Shown here one piece after another: positions 8,741-20,631 of a stretch of 64,000 nt of DNA. Location: assembly GCA_944472135.2 (NCBI GenBank), contig OX235262.1, positions 43,637,804 to 43,701,803 on the forward strand. Direction: 5' to 3'. Position numbers and translations under genes: made by a program. Position 1 is the stretch's first letter; every line of letters begins with the position of its first letter. A model generated the notes under the pieces. That model did no database searches. It worked only from the letters and a program-made list of their open reading frames with translations, and was not told the origin of the DNA. The DNA comes from Trichobilharzia regenti. Taxonomy: Eukaryota > Platyhelminthes > Trematoda > Strigeidida > Schistosomatidae.

Positions 8741-9699
8741 CTTACACGTGACTGGATGGGAATTATCAAATGTAGTTTGAAACCAGAAACATGATTTTGA
8801 TAGTAATGTCCAGAGACAAATCATTACACATTAATACAGCTGCGCATTCCGCGTACCAATTGTGACTGAGAACTCTTTTCATGTTACTATTCTTCCTCCC
8901 GCACATTTCTACCCATCTTAGTTCATTCTTATCTCTCTTGTCTCCATCTTTATGTGTTACATGGAATGTGGTAATTTGAACTGCTTCACTTCTGTGCAAA
9001 TTTCTATGTTGAAAATCAACTAGTCAGAATGCGAAGTCACGAATCACTATAATAAATTTTCACTAAACAAGTTGACAAAGCTTTACTCTGAGGATATAAT
9101 CATTTTACAAGTCACAATTAACTTATACAACTAAGATTTGATCAGTATATTATTATCGGTATATTTCCAGTCGTATTCCAAATGCTAATTAAATCAGTAA
9201 TATGCCCAGTATATCGATTTCCTATAGGGTCATTTATGTGTCCACCTAGTTACACAGATATCATTCAACATTGGGATTTTCGGTTTATTATTATCATCAT
9301 CATTGAAACCACTTTTATTGAAAGTGAGAGTCTAGATTGTTTCTAGGCGGTCACTTAACACACTCATATGATCTCTTGTGGAACTATTCAAACACACAGG
9401 AATGATTTGCTCATGATATACATAACGAAACAGAAAATGTATTGACATAACTTAAAAGGGAAACATTATACACTAGCTTTCTTGAATATGCAGTGGTTAT
9501 ACAAAGACAGAATCAAGAAGTGTGAATAGTTTAGAAACAGAAATCTAGTGGTTACAATATTAGAAGTCAAATCTGGATGGTTAAGTTCATCATTGTATGA
9601 GGGAAGCGCTACTGATTGTAAACTTTCGTCGTATTTTTGCAACTATATAATTGCTTCAAGTATTGGTTTGTAGGGATTCGATTGGTTACAGGATTTCAT
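8741..9699. other. AT-rich DNA, no gene seen
   Basis: Only short ORFs without motifs are present. I could not assign any repeat. Confidence 0.5.
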
Positions 9700-9950
9700 C
9701 ATGAGCTGACATTAGTTAGAGAACCATTGGAAAACCTGAAGGCAGTACTGGACAGCTTTTTCGTCCTAGTTTGAGACTCTTCAACAGTACGCACCCATCG
9801 CCAGGGTTCGAACCGAGGACCTTCTGGTTACAAGGCGAGCTCGCATACCATTAAGCCACTGGGACCCAATCCAATGGCCAGCCCATGAATTCTAACGACA
9901 TAGCGCGACCCCTAGCCAATGTCTTCGGCTAGTATTTATCCTCATACCCG
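9700..9950 (-). repeat. tRNA-headed SINE, copy 2
   Basis: Minus-strand head (about 9790-9868): GGGTCCCAGTGGCTTAATGG (A box within), GCGAGCTCGCC, then GGTTCGAACCCTGG (B box). It resembles a tRNA with a complete D-arm and T-arm, but the acceptor ends do not pair well and the copy is followed by a conserved SINE body shared with 8490-8740. Confidence 0.65.
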
Positions 9951-10079
9951 ACCTGCTGCACCTTAATTTCTATTTGTTTAAAGTCAGTATCGTTTTATCC
10001 ATTGATTGACTGCACCGAAATGCTTGGCGTCTGTTGGCATATCAACCCTTATAGTTTGAACGCTTCGACGATGTCTGGA

Positions 10080-10265
10080 ATTAACATGATGTTACTTGAT
10101 GGATGGTGACTAGCAGTTGGACCCAGGATGTCGCTTCGTCCTATTTCCGACTCGTCATCTGGGTTTATCTGTAGTCTCCAGTGAGTGATACCGTCCCCAC
10201 TGAGACTTGAACACAACAACTATCGTTTCAAACGCCAGAGCGTTGCTCACGATAGACACTTCTTG
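10080..10265 (-). repeat. Sm-alpha-like SINE with decayed hammerhead, minus
   Basis: The minus strand has GTGTTCAAGTCTCAGTGGGG, GTATCACTCACTGGAG, GATGACGAGTCGGAAATAGG and then CATCCTGGGTCCAACTGC, CTAGTCACCATCCATC. GAAA has become GAAG and the box begins ATGACGA, so the hammerhead is probably inactive. Confidence 0.6.
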
Positions 10266-10404
10266 CGCAATGGGTATCAGGTATTATTTGTCTCGGTCAA
10301 ATATTTTTTCATTTTATCGGTTGGGAACACAATTATGAGCGATAATTTATGTTCGAAACGTCACCCAGGTATTACCACAGGTATCTTTTCTTTTTCTTTC
10401 ACGT

Positions 10405-10619
10405 TCCCCAGTGGAACATAGGGCTTCAAGCTACTGGCTTGAAGTTTCTGTAGCAGTGTTTATTTTACAGGATGGGGTTGCTAGCCTCATCCCCAACCTT
10501 TCCTCTTTACCAGCATTATTTCTGGCTTAGCGAGATAAAGGAGTGTGTCGGCCGGTGATTGAACCCGGACCATGGTCGGCGAGCGTCCTAACCGCTATAC
10601 CACCGACGCACACTACAGG
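10405..10619 (-). repeat. SINE with RTE-like body and tail, copy 2
   Basis: On the minus strand it starts with a tRNA-like head (10557-10618: GGTGGTATAGCGGTTAGGAC, then GGGTTCAATCACC). The body has GAGGCTAGCAACCCC, CTACAGAAACTTCAAGCC, and the tail GAAGCCCTATGTTCCACTGG. Body and tail match the 5' flank of the RTE ORF and the RTE 3' end in this window. Confidence 0.7.
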
Positions 10620-10745
10620 TATCACTGTGTGATATTTGAAATTTATGTAATATGGAACACAATTACTCACTGGAGAAAGCGGGTTCATCCAGCTGAGGAC
10701 GAGCTGCACTGGATTTCACTGCTAGTCACCAACCACCATGTAACA
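10620..10745 (+). repeat. Truncated Sm-alpha-like SINE
   Basis: It contains GTATCACTGTGTG, ACTCACTGGAG, CATCCAGCTGAGGACGAG and CACTGGATTTCACTGCTAG. The stem II/GAAA region of the hammerhead is deleted. Confidence 0.5.
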
Positions 10746-11335
10746 CCGAATGTCTAATTGTGCGCAATCAGCAGGCAATACATTTCGTAAGACACAAATC
10801 TTTGCAGTTGAAGTTATTGCGCCGTATTTCACTGTGTACACAATCAGAAACCCATCAGTTTTTGAAGACAAGAAATCATCTAGATTGGTGATTAAATGCC
10901 TGTGTGGGATGCTAAGCTCGATTTACGCTGCACATCGGACGTAAGAATGTTTATACCCTGCCATAAATGACATACATAACCAATTCACTTTTACACAATC
11001 GAATGAAAAAGTAAGGAGACTGTTAGACTGATTTTATTACAATGTATATTCAGTGAAAACAGACTAAATACAATACAGGTTCATTGTAACATAGAATTCC
11101 ACGTTAGTGGCAATTATGGAATTACTAATAAGAAGCAGCTGATACCGAGACCACACGCACGATAAACTTGAAAAGTGTTTCAAACATTTAGCCATCAAGT
11201 ACAACACCACATATAGAATTATGTATATCACATTACAAAAGGCATAAAACCATTCCCAGTAATCCATAGGGAAAATAATAAATATCACGTTGAAATGTGC
11301 AGAGTTATATTTTTTTTACTGGCCAATTCGAAATA
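10746..11335. other. AT-rich flank downstream of dctn5, no other gene seen
   Basis: It contains the presumed 3'UTR side of dctn5 (the minus-strand gene reads leftward into it). An eight-base A run on that strand lies about 23 bases past the stop, with no clear poly(A) tail or TSD that would prove retroposition. Confidence 0.4.
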
Positions 11336-11896
11336 TCAGTAGTCAGTTTCAGGTTCATCTGTAGGTAAAAAGTGCTGATAAAATCCGTGCGTCAAGTCAA
11401 CCATTAAATCTGGTGTACATTCAGGAAGTTCACCTATTAAACGACCAGGTGAACCACCGAATATACTAAAAGGAGGTACAACTGTTTCTGGTGGCAACAC
11501 TGTATTATCTCTTAATGCACAAGCATCTTTTAGTATACAACGTCGACCAATAACACAATTTTTACCGATATGTACATACGAGCCAATTTGTGCTGCGTTG
11601 ACAATAGAATCCTCTTCAATGAAAACATTATCCCCGATATGAAGGGGGAAAAAGGCTACACCTTTGCTAAACTTTTTAAACGGTGGTCGGATAACAGCTT
11701 TACGACCAATAACACAATGTCTTCCAATACGAATGTTGGCCAAATCACCTCTTATGATACAACCGGACATAATTATTGTTTTTCCATTTAATACAATATT
11801 TTGGCTTCCACACAGAACAGATCTTCGACTAACTTTGTTTCCACTAGCTGTTTCTATGTACTGTGACTTTGAATAGAATACATCTGGGAGCTCCAT
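11336..11896 (-). CDS. dctn5: Dynactin subunit 5 (p25)
   Basis: The 186-codon single-exon ORF closely follows animal dynactin p25 along its whole length (that family is about 180 residues): N-terminal [12 protein letters not shown], then [57 protein letters not shown] and the C-terminal SGELPECT-like block. The repeating hexapeptides form a left-handed parallel beta helix. p25 sits in the pointed-end complex of dynactin, which helps dynein bind cargo in the cytoplasm. No stop or frameshift is present. Lack of introns is notable but does not prove a retrocopy. The start ATG lies 4 nt after a good 3' splice site. All neighbours are repeats. Confidence 0.95.
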   Translation of the reverse strand: MELPDVFYSKSQYIETASGNKVSRRSVLCGSQNIVLNGKTIIMSGCIIRGDLANIRIGRHCVIGRKAVIRPPFKKFSKGVAFFPLHIGDNVFIEEDSIVNAAQIGSYVHIGKNCVIGRRCILKDACALRDNTVLPPETVVPPFSIFGGSPGRLIGELPECTPDLMVDLTHGFYQHFLPTDEPETDY

Positions 11897-11920
11897 TTAT
11901 CTAAAATTGTGAAATAAATA
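11897..11920 (-). promoter_or_regulatory. 3' splice acceptor just upstream of dctn5 ATG
   Basis: Reading the minus strand, a T-rich run ending TTTCACAATTTTAG is followed by ATAA and the start codon. This fits either a 5'UTR intron or a spliced-leader trans-splice acceptor, the latter being common in flatworms. The sequence alone cannot separate the two. Confidence 0.45.
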
Positions 11921-12109
11921 GTATTATTATGATTGGAGAGTTTCAAAAGAAAGAAATTATTACGAATTATGCGAGATCTTATGAGAAATAGTCAGACTAA
12001 TATGCTATTTCACTTATTTACAACCATAGTAAATGATAATTAAAAATATTTTACATTTAAAACGTTATCCAGTAAATGGTATTAATTCACTCAGTGATAT
12101 ATATGTACT
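11921..12109. other. AT-rich flank upstream of dctn5
   Basis: The promoter or a 5'UTR intron of dctn5 should lie here or beyond. I see no distinctive promoter motif. Confidence 0.3.
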
Positions 12110-12310
12110 GTGGGGACGTGGCTTATTGTTTTAATTGATGGACTTTTCGCCAGTGGGTCCTGGGTTTGAATCCCAGTCCACCTACTTCACGCGAGGCAAC
12201 TGGGTGGTATCATTAGCCCTCACACAATCAGTGTGACTTATAACCTGGATCATGAAAAATCTGTTCCGCGAACTGAGGTAAAACAAACAATATATATTAT
12301 TATTATCATT
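12110..12310 (+). repeat. tRNA-headed SINE
   Basis: Head 12110-12182: GTGGGGACGTGGCTTATTG at the start, GGGTTTGAATCCC as a T-arm/B box, and GTCCACC at the end pairing with the start. The body has CACACAATCAGTGTGACTTA, and the tail is TATATATTATTATTATC. It resembles the decayed copy near 0.5-0.65 kb. Confidence 0.6.
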
Positions 12311-13192
12311 ACAATCATATAACAAGACATAAACTTATCAGTAATCATATAAACGACCGTTGAGATGATATAAAATAATTTTATCTTACAACTCTGTTAT
12401 TCTAGTATTAATTTATTTCTTGGTGTATTAGAAACATTATTAGTTTTGACTACCTGTTCCGACCTATTTCTACTTCACTTAACATCACTTAAAGCGCAAC
12501 AATATTTGCTCCATGGTTCCACCAAATGAGAATGATGCTATGAAAACACTTGTAGTCAAACTTATGTGGCTTTTAATATATGCTTTTAGTAATCACTGGC
12601 GTGGAGCATGACAAGTACGAGTTCTATTCAGTACACTCGCCTTCATTAGGTGGCTGAGTTTTTCACTACAGAAAAACAGGTGAAATCTATTAAGTACTAA
12701 TGGGACTTTTAGTGTCCGTATCCCTAAGTGACCGACTAACAGGTGCATAATACGAATCACTGAAACAGTAGAAGATCTTCTAGAATGTATGAGATTGGGG
12801 CATTTATACGTATTCCAGATGTTTTTTCATGATGACACACATATTTTAGCTTACTTTGAATAAAGTTCTACTGTTGGTTTTTTAGTAGTTCTATCATTTC
12901 AACGAATGTTCAAAATATACTGAATAAAAGTGAACATCCATTGATTTAAAATATGAAAACTCTCGAACAACTAAGTAGTATTTCACTTATTAGCACCCTT
13001 AAAGCGATCAACCCGATTGATTTGTTTGCTAAGTAATCATGGGCTACACTAACTGCCTTGGGATAAGATAGTATTATGTCTTCAAAAATGGGGTTAGTTA
13101 ACACAGCTTAGGATGTTTATTATATCAAAGTTTGTAATAATTAAATTTAAGCAATTTTTGTTTGAGCTGATATCACTTAGACCGCATCAGTG

Positions 13193-13195
<3 letters not shown>
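12311..13195. other. AT-rich DNA, no gene seen
   Basis: No ORF of note and no repeat I can assign. Confidence 0.5.

Positions 13196-13230
<35 letters not shown>
13196..13230. repeat. (AT)n microsatellite
   Basis: 35 nt of perfect AT dinucleotide, likely length-polymorphic. Confidence 0.95.
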
Positions 13231-13231
<1 letters not shown>

Positions 13232-13239
13232 GGGCTTAG

Positions 13240-13530
13240 ATATAACAATGACCCAACGAGCCGTGTTACCTGTAATGAATGTTCCTGAAAGTCGTTTAGA
13301 TAATAGTTACACTGAAAGCAGTTGCCATCATAGTGTAAGCCATTAACACCACGTTGTGAGTCTGAAGGCGAATTCATATAACTGTTGAGTAGGGATGTAA
13401 CAGATGAAAGTTACTTCCGTCAGACGACCAGATGGTCAGCCATGTTGTCTCTTCTATCTGCGGACAGGTGTGAGATTAGAAATGGTTGATCCCGAAAGTT
13501 TTACATTCCATCTTAGATTGCTATGGCCTG
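13240..13530 (+). repeat. Dispersed repeat, copy 2
   Basis: Partner of 6560-6830 by shared ordered short blocks (for example CCATCATAGTGTAAG near 13325). It runs into the truncated RTE on its right. Confidence 0.45.
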
Positions 13531-13539
13531 TAGGAGGCG

Positions 13540-14545
13540 ATAAGATAGTCATATGAACACTTCAACACTACGGCGTGCAGAGCCTTTATCAACCTCATTC
13601 AGCAGCTATATGACGATGCCACGTGTCAGGTATTCCACAATGGATAACACAGTGAAGAATTTTCAGTGAATACAGGAGTAAGACAGGGCTGTCTATTTTC
13701 ACCGATGATATTCTTAGCTGTGATTGACCGGATTATGCGTCAACTGTGAGCTGGAAGCAAGGAGACAGGAATACGCTCGTGGACCGATAAGAAGACTCTA
13801 GAAGTAAACATAGAGAAGACGGAAGTGATGAAGATAACCAACCAACAGCGACAACAACAACCAGCATCAATTACCATCAGCGGGAGAGATTTGAAAGAGG
13901 TTACTTTCTTCACTTATCTAGGAAGCGCGGCTTCAACTACAAGCCGACGGAACGGATGAAGATGTCAGAGACAGTCAGAATCGGTACAGCAAGGTAAGCC
14001 TCCACCAACCTGAAACCAATTTGGAAATCTTCTGCACTCAGCTAGCGTAAAGAACAAGATTCGGATTTTCAACACCAATGTCAAGTTGGTCCTTCTCTAA
14101 GGGTCAGAAACTCGCACTGCGTGAAACGAAAAGGATTTCCAACGGGTTGCATACTTTCATCAACAGCTACCTTCGTCGGTTACATGTTGAAGATCCAGTA
14201 GCGAGCCATAAAGAATAAGTAAGAAGCAACTTTGGCAACAAACCAAGCAAGAGCTGACTGTTCAGCAAATATGTAAGAGAAAGTGGAGATGGATCGGCCA
14301 TACATTGAGAGAACCGTCTAATGACATTGCGCGTCAGGCCCTCAAGTGGAATCCAAATGGGAAGTGACGAGTGAGTTGTCCTGAGTTGACATGGAGGAGA
14401 TCGTGAGATGAGGAGGCAAATGAGGATATGGTCAATCGTGAACCCATCTGAAGAGGAAGGGAGGAAACAAAACAAAGTGGAGATGTGTTATTGAAGCCCT
14501 ATGCTCCATTCGGAACCCAAGGGAATAATAATAGCAATAACAGTT
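13540..14545 (+). pseudogene. 5'-truncated, dead RTE retrotransposon
   Basis: It carries broken pieces of the C-terminal half of the RTE polyprotein. The pieces match GVRQGCLLSPMIFL (near 13675), INGK-L--TSFTYLGS (near 13870-13925) and [21 protein letters not shown] (near 14280), and end at GAAGCCCTATG and a short AATAATAATAG tail. Many stops and frameshifts are present. The motif order and 3' end match the intact RTE at 24.1-27.6 kb. Confidence 0.7.
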
Positions 14546-15559
14546 TGCGCCTTGTTAAGTGTTAATTCTCTCTGTCTGTCTGTTTTCGACATGGAATTTT
14601 GCACAAATGTGCGGAAGTTCAAGTCGCCACACTCCGCGTAGCACGCGAAGCAAGAGAAGAAGGTACAAATACAATTCTCTACCCTCAGACTTGCGTCATA
14701 TTGATGTCAGCACCAAACAGATTCATTAGTCTTTTGAAATTTGGGATGTGATTTAGATCCTTAAAGTTTATGGTTGGTAATTATGTATACACACTTCAAA
14801 TTAACACGTGGCAATAACTGCGGTCTTAAATCACCTATCTATTTGATAAGCCTAAGACTTAATGGGAATATTAACATTAAAAAAAAACTGGACTATTTTA
14901 TACCATTCATTTACTTGTATTTATGATACGCTGGGTGAATAATGTCACCAATACATAGCTGACTGCATATATGCTATAGCATACTTCATGAATTATGAAT
15001 AAGTGGATTTATATCACTTCGAAAAGCACAGTAAAAACTGTAACTTAATGTCTACACAAGTCGCATACCTATGATATGGTGTAATGTGGTGAAGGAATTT
15101 AGTGACTTACAGTAAGCTGAGACATCAGATATAAAGGGACTTGATAGTTTAAAAGAATCAAATATTTCCTTCAGTCAAAATTAACAGCCATCACTTTTCA
15201 ATTTTTGTTGTTGTTAGTACAGATGGTACGAAACGACGTGACTCAATCGGTTAGGATGCTTTTTCTGTGGTATATAACATTTACATACTGAGGCAGTTAC
15301 CTTGATAATACCATGATATGAATAATTATTACGGTTTTATTATTAATTTAGCTCTGAATTACATTCGAAAATTAGGTAAAAATCCAAATTTAGGTACAAA
15401 ATAATTATTCCAATATGGGGATTCTGTTGATCTAACGTAACAATTACTTGTAGTTAACTTTCAGCAATACACCAGGATGCCCACCATTTCGGTCAATGTT
15501 ATCCTAGGATTTAGTTTTTCTTGTCTTTGCTCCTTTAGAGCATATTTTTCTACCCATTC
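14546..15559. other. AT-rich DNA, no gene seen
   Basis: No coding or repeat structure is recognised. Confidence 0.45.
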
Positions 15560-15845
15560 GGACAAATGTGGGGACAAAATGGGGACATTTTGGGGAAAAT
15601 GGGGTCATGGTGGGGACAACTGGACTTTACAAAATGGGGAAAAGGGGGAAAATCTTACTATTTCCCCATTTTGTCCCCATTTTTCCTCAATGCAATGTTC
15701 CCATTTTGTCCCCATTTTAGACACGATTTTCCCTATTTTTGTCGATTTGGGTAGACATTAATAACATAACACTACACTGTGTGCCGCAAAAATGTCCCCC
15801 CTGAAAACAAAATTTGGGGCAATAGTGGGGTGTTATGGGGGGAGT
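15560..15845. other. G-rich / C-rich inverted tract with G-quadruplex motif
   Basis: Five GGGG runs lie at 15570-15573, 15581-15584, 15592-15595, 15601-15604 and 15612-15615 with loops of 5 to 7 nt, matching the canonical G-quadruplex pattern. CCCCATTTTGTCCCC at 15664-15678 and a near copy at 15701-15714 are the reverse complement of GGGGACAAAATGGGG at 15570-15584, so the tract can also fold as a long hairpin. A second cluster of G runs lies at 15816-15842. The 94-codon ORF over it reflects this composition. Confidence 0.6.
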
Positions 15846-16329
15846 AAGTGCAAACATTTTCACGGAACTTCAGGGGAATACCTCTTTTTTTCGCAAAAAA
15901 CCTCAACATTGCCCAAAACGTTTTGTTTTGGGTCCTATACAGGACCAGTACACTGGATCCAAGCTAGTATAAACCAATTTGATTTCGTTCTGCTCGCCTC
16001 TTGACTGTGAGGTAAAAGTTCCTGCGTGACTCGTCCCGCCACTCGACTGTCGTAGCTTTGGTTGACATCAAAAGTAGTGCTGGAATTAATTATGTTGTTC
16101 GCAGTAGGCTTAAAATGCTTTTGCAGTGAATGAATTCCAGTAAAAAAAATTCGAAATTATGAATGTTCACAAGCGTATCTCAAACTTAAGCTTCAGGAAA
16201 CCAACTGACCTCATCAAAAATGTGAATTGTGAAAAATGTTAGTAACGTAACCTACAGAAGACGCGCGTTTTTATTGTGGATTAAGGATAACCAATATCCA
16301 ATATCGTTTTTACGAGCTAGTATAAACTA

Positions 16330-18150
16330 ATTGCATTTCTTTGGTATTCCGTCTTAATTATGAGACATAGGTTCCTGTGCAGCCACTGCGTCACAGTTTG
16401 CTGTAGTTTCTAAATAGTGACTTACTATAACACCTAAATCCAAATTAGTCTGAACTGATGGGAGTGTTATTCCTTCTAGTTCGTAGGAGCTGATGCTTGC
16501 CTGCCCGATGCGCACGGTTGCGCATTTTGCTACACTGATCAGGAGCATCCACGTTTGCACCTTTCTGACAATTTCCTGAGGTCCTTTCGCAAAGTGAGCG
16601 TACCACTCTCGCCCCTCAGCTCTCTCCAGAATTTTACTCATCTGCTTGTAGCACTATAGGGGAATCAGTGAGCAGAAATAACTTACTGACACACAAAATA
16701 AACAGGAGAGGTTCGAATGCCATACCCTATGGCACTGAGCCAGTAGGAGAGGTTTTATTTGGTCTTAACCCTCAGCCTATCATCCGTGAGGAATTCCTAT
16801 GATACCAAAACTTTCCAACTTCATTAGTGGTTGTTTGTGAGGAACTTTATCAAAGGCTTTGCTGAATTCTATTAAAACGAAGTCAACGGGTCTTTTGTTG
16901 TCCCTTGATTTGAACTAGCTTTCTCTTATAATGAGAATACTTGACAGGCACGAGAGGTTTCTCCTGAAGCCAATATGTTCCGTGGATAACATTTTGTTGT
17001 TTTCCAGGTATGCTATGATGCTTTTCTTGACGATTCTTTCCAATGTCTTGATTGAAGTTCTAGTGAGATCAACAGGCCTACCTATGGAAGTGAACATTGA
17101 ACGTTGGTTCACTGGCCTTGGTCGCCATTGGTGGGCAACTTGAGGGCGCGAGTTTTTCAATCGTTTCGAAGAGGATGAAAGAAAACGAATAAAAGCACTT
17201 CATATTAAGTATAAAACATTTGTTTACAGACCATGTACTAAACCTCAATTTTAATTGCCAAATAATAAAACTTCCTTCTTACCACCATTGGTGTTTCGGA
17301 GTTAAAGTCGAGAATCAGTCGTCGTATTTATTGGTTTGGATCATCCTCGTAACAAAAGGAACTCAGCGTTAAGTTCCTTGACAAGGCATGTAATTTGAGG
17401 CGTTTTGTCTTGATCCTCGTTTGCGGATAGGGGTTACTATTGTGTCTTTCCGGTATCATGGCAACACTCCATCTAGGAAGGATAGCTTGGATGTCGTGGT
17501 CAATGGACCATCTTTGTGAGCTGAAAGCTCCTTGAGAAACATTGGATGGAGATTATCAGGACCCATTGACTTCCCTGCACCTAGTTTCTTTAGTCAGTTC
17601 AGCACGAAGTCTTGGTCTACCTCAACATAACCTATCCCGTATTCCTATGATGCAGCCGGAAATGATCCTATGGTGACTGATGACTCCTGTGTAAAGACTT
17701 GTAGAAGTAGTCTGCCACTGCTTCTGCCTTTTCTTGACCTTCTTCGATTGTGTCATTGCTAACAGTCGCGTTCGGGACACCATTGGATGCCTTTATCCCT
17801 GAAGTTCATGTATGACAAAATTTTATTAGTTTGCACCTTTTCATTTTGAGACAGATATGCTTCGAACTTGACCCTCGATCAGCGGTATCCCATAATTTTC
17901 TGATCTCAGAGTCCCAAATGTGGCGAACAGGTTCCAACAATTGTGTTTATGTCCGAATAACTAACGAACCTCTCGGTTGATCCAAGGGCGACTTTTTGGG
18001 TCAGATCAAGGGGTGAAAGGCTCAGTTACTTTGGTGTAAAGTTGTTAAAACCAGCTACAAGTGGATTCTTCTCGGGAATCTGGATTTATGTACCAGCTCA
18101 CTCAGTTGGCTGCTGAGACAATCGCATTTATATCAGCATTCCCATCGTTT
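16330..18150 (-). pseudogene. Decayed non-LTR reverse transcriptase
   Basis: Minus-strand pieces in protein order: SMGPDNLHPMFLKELS (near 17560), RKRGSRQNASNYMPC (near 17400), ILERIVKKSIIAYLE and GFRRNLSC (about 17030), VDFVLIEFSKAFDKVPHK (near 16870, motif A), and VAKCATVRIG ... TNLDLGVIVSHYL (about 16420-16530). Multiple stops and shifts, and motif C (YADD) is not recognisable. It belongs to the CR1/Jockey group by motif style. An additional short similarity to its 3' part lies at 15967-16030, perhaps a second truncated copy. Confidence 0.6.
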
Positions 18151-19078
18151 GGTCGAGCTGTGGTTTTCGCCTTGATACTGCTGCTGTTTACTTGACAGTG
18201 AGCAGAGCGTCATCACTTCTTTCTTAAGGAAGATGTATGAAATCCACACCCTCAACATGGGCAGACACTAGGTTCACGGTTGGAGAGTATCGTTGTGAGT
18301 CATATCGCGCTGGCCCCATAACCAAGAACAGAAGCCTAAGACCTAACGGCAACCATTCTGAATCATTTGTTCTTCATAAGGTACTCGTCTTTAAATGGTC
18401 TGACTGAGGAACGACGCTATTTATTTCAGGAATTTTTTAATAATAATAATGGCAAAGCTTTATTTAAGACAGTATGCGAAAATACGGTACAAAAATGTTC
18501 ACCGTGTTCAGTTCCAAAGTACTTTTGTTCTTCACACAGGATACACATGTAAAGTAATAATCTGAAGTTTATCTTGTATAGAGTTTACGGATGAGGATAT
18601 AGACTATGACCTGTTATATTTTCCGCGCCTAGGGTTTTTTCGTCTTTCACTGGCTAGAACAGTGGCGGTCAATTGGATATTTGATTTGTCCTGGGTAGGT
18701 GCCGTTGGGTGCTGTTTTGTGCTGTTGTGTTTGCGTCGTTTGACAGCATGTGTGATGAGTATAAAAGTCAATTTGACTATTGCAACGCTTTGTTTTTCTT
18801 TATATGTGCATGTACTAGGCTTGGTTCGTCATACACTCCGTTGTTTGGTCTATTGGTTGCTTGCGATGTCAACGAACCGGTGGTTTCTTGTGCTTTTCTG
18901 TAATTTAGGTTATACATGCGGTATTTTCTTGATGGTTATTGATCATTCCTGTATTTTAATGTTTTTTTTACGAATTGTCTTGTACTACGCTTGACGGTAA
19001 GTTCGAAATTGGTGACATTTTTGCACGTGTTTGCTCTGAAATTTATTTACTGCTTATTGTCATATAATTCTTGAAATT

Positions 19079-20436
19079 ATGGTCCAAATCTCTAAAAAAC
19101 GTGTTCGTAGAAACACAATTGTTTTAGATAGTGGCTTAAATTCGGTTATAACTGCATTACCGCCTGGTAATACAGTATCAACTACTAGCTCTCAAAATGG
19201 TTTGAGTGCAGATCTCACTCCTGTGATACAGGTGAAAGATGTTCTGTTAGAGAACTCTGAGTTCTGTAAACTAAACCTCCTTTTGAAAGATATGCAGAGG
19301 CAAGTAAGTGAAATTCAGAAAAAATTAGATCAGTTTGATAGTATGTCACTGCCAATCTCAAATACCACGGAGAGCCGTTCTGATATTGGCCAGGTTAAGT
19401 GTTTACTGGATGTAACTCAAAATAAGCTTTTGAATTTAGACCCAATAGCCTGTCTTTTAGAAAGGCATCCTAAAATATCTCCAGACAACCTAAATAAAGC
19501 TGAAAATCTGATTGACTGCTTGGCTACGGAGGTGATGAAGCGTATAACCTCTTCTCACCAAGCTATAGTTTACAACGTCCCAGATTCTCTGCCCCTGAAA
19601 ACTGTAAGACACAAAATCCTGATTTGTTGCGGCATGGCTAGTGTTCCATGTGAATGCAAACGACTTCGTAAAAAGTCTAACCAGGCTAATTGCCCAATCA
19701 TTTTTAAATTCAGTAATTCCCTTGATGCTAGTAAGTTTACTAAATGTCAGGATCACTTAAGACTGAATAGCAGTTATAAGTCTATAACCGTAGCTCAGGA
19801 TAAAACACCGTGTCAGCGCAGAATAATGCGTAGTAATAACCTGGTCACCTCCTCTAGCTTTGATTTACCAAAAAGGATCGTGCACAGCAACAGACACCTA
19901 GTGCTGAAACTAGCATTCAGCAAACTACACAACAACCACACCTGCCAATGGAACTAGGAACTGATTTAGATACCAGTACCCCTGTAAATAAAGCCTCATC
20001 GAAAGATGTTAAAATGACTAGAACTTCTGCAAGTTGTTCTAAGAAATTTCCCCCCAAACGTAGTAACCTCACCACGATGAACAAATTTCGCAGGGTTGAG
20101 ACTAATGATGGGGAAGAATACTTTGTATTCAATAAGCCTGCTGAGAGTAAGAATGCCAACAAACCATCACTTGTTACGAAAAACTCCTCTCGAAACATAA
20201 GTACATCTGGAGGTGTTCCGCATGCTCCACCTTATAGAAAGTCAGGCTCCAAGACTCCTAAAGTCTTGCAGCCAAAGCACCTTCCTTCACAATTCCCTTT
20301 AAGTTATAAAAACAACCCGAAGGTGTATACCGGTATGACGAATAGCAGTTGGATGGGTAGACCTTTGATGCTATGCCTTTTAACCGTCAACCTAGGCCCA
20401 ACCTGTACTACCCTTATATCCAGGAACACATGGTAA
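19079..20436 (+). pseudogene. Element C ORF1, frameshifted
   Basis: The first 292 codons (19079-19957) start MVQISKKRVRRNTIV and include a probable coiled coil (LLKDMQRQVSEIQKKLDQF, about residues 70-90). A second frame (19948-20436) continues with a basic, Ser/Lys-rich segment. ORF1 of non-LTR elements is an RNA-binding chaperone of the retroelement particle. One frameshift near 19950 breaks the protein. The motif TPVIQV-DVL is shared with ORF1 of element B (47.6 kb, minus). Confidence 0.65.
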
Positions 20437-20631
20437 ATTTTCCAGGTGTCCCGAATCACTGGTACGACCCATGGCACCTAGGACCACCTCATTGCACACA
20501 AACCCGATGTACAGACACCCAGTCCGACCTCCTTTTCATTCATAAATTCTTGCGGTGCTGACGCACAAATAGATTTAGGTTATGGTGACATTTTAAGCCA
20601 GTTTGTAGTATCCCGTGACTTATTCACGATA

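Noticed and set aside
9790..9868. Possible genuine tRNA gene (minus strand)
   Set aside because: Good A and B boxes but poorly matched acceptor ends, and it is followed by a body shared with a second copy at 8.5 kb, so it is a SINE head.
10557..10618. Possible genuine tRNA gene (minus strand)
   Set aside because: The T-arm is 4 bp and irregular, and the acceptor does not close; it continues into the RTE-like SINE body.
15477..15761. 94-codon ORF over the G-rich tract
   Set aside because: Its composition simply reflects the GGGGACAAAATGGGG units and their complement; no domain, and a second frame is open over the same bases.
18662..18994. 110-codon hydrophobic ORF upstream of element C ORF1
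   Set aside because: It lies in the presumed 5'UTR of element C, has no recognisable motif, and is T-rich, which alone yields hydrophobic codons.
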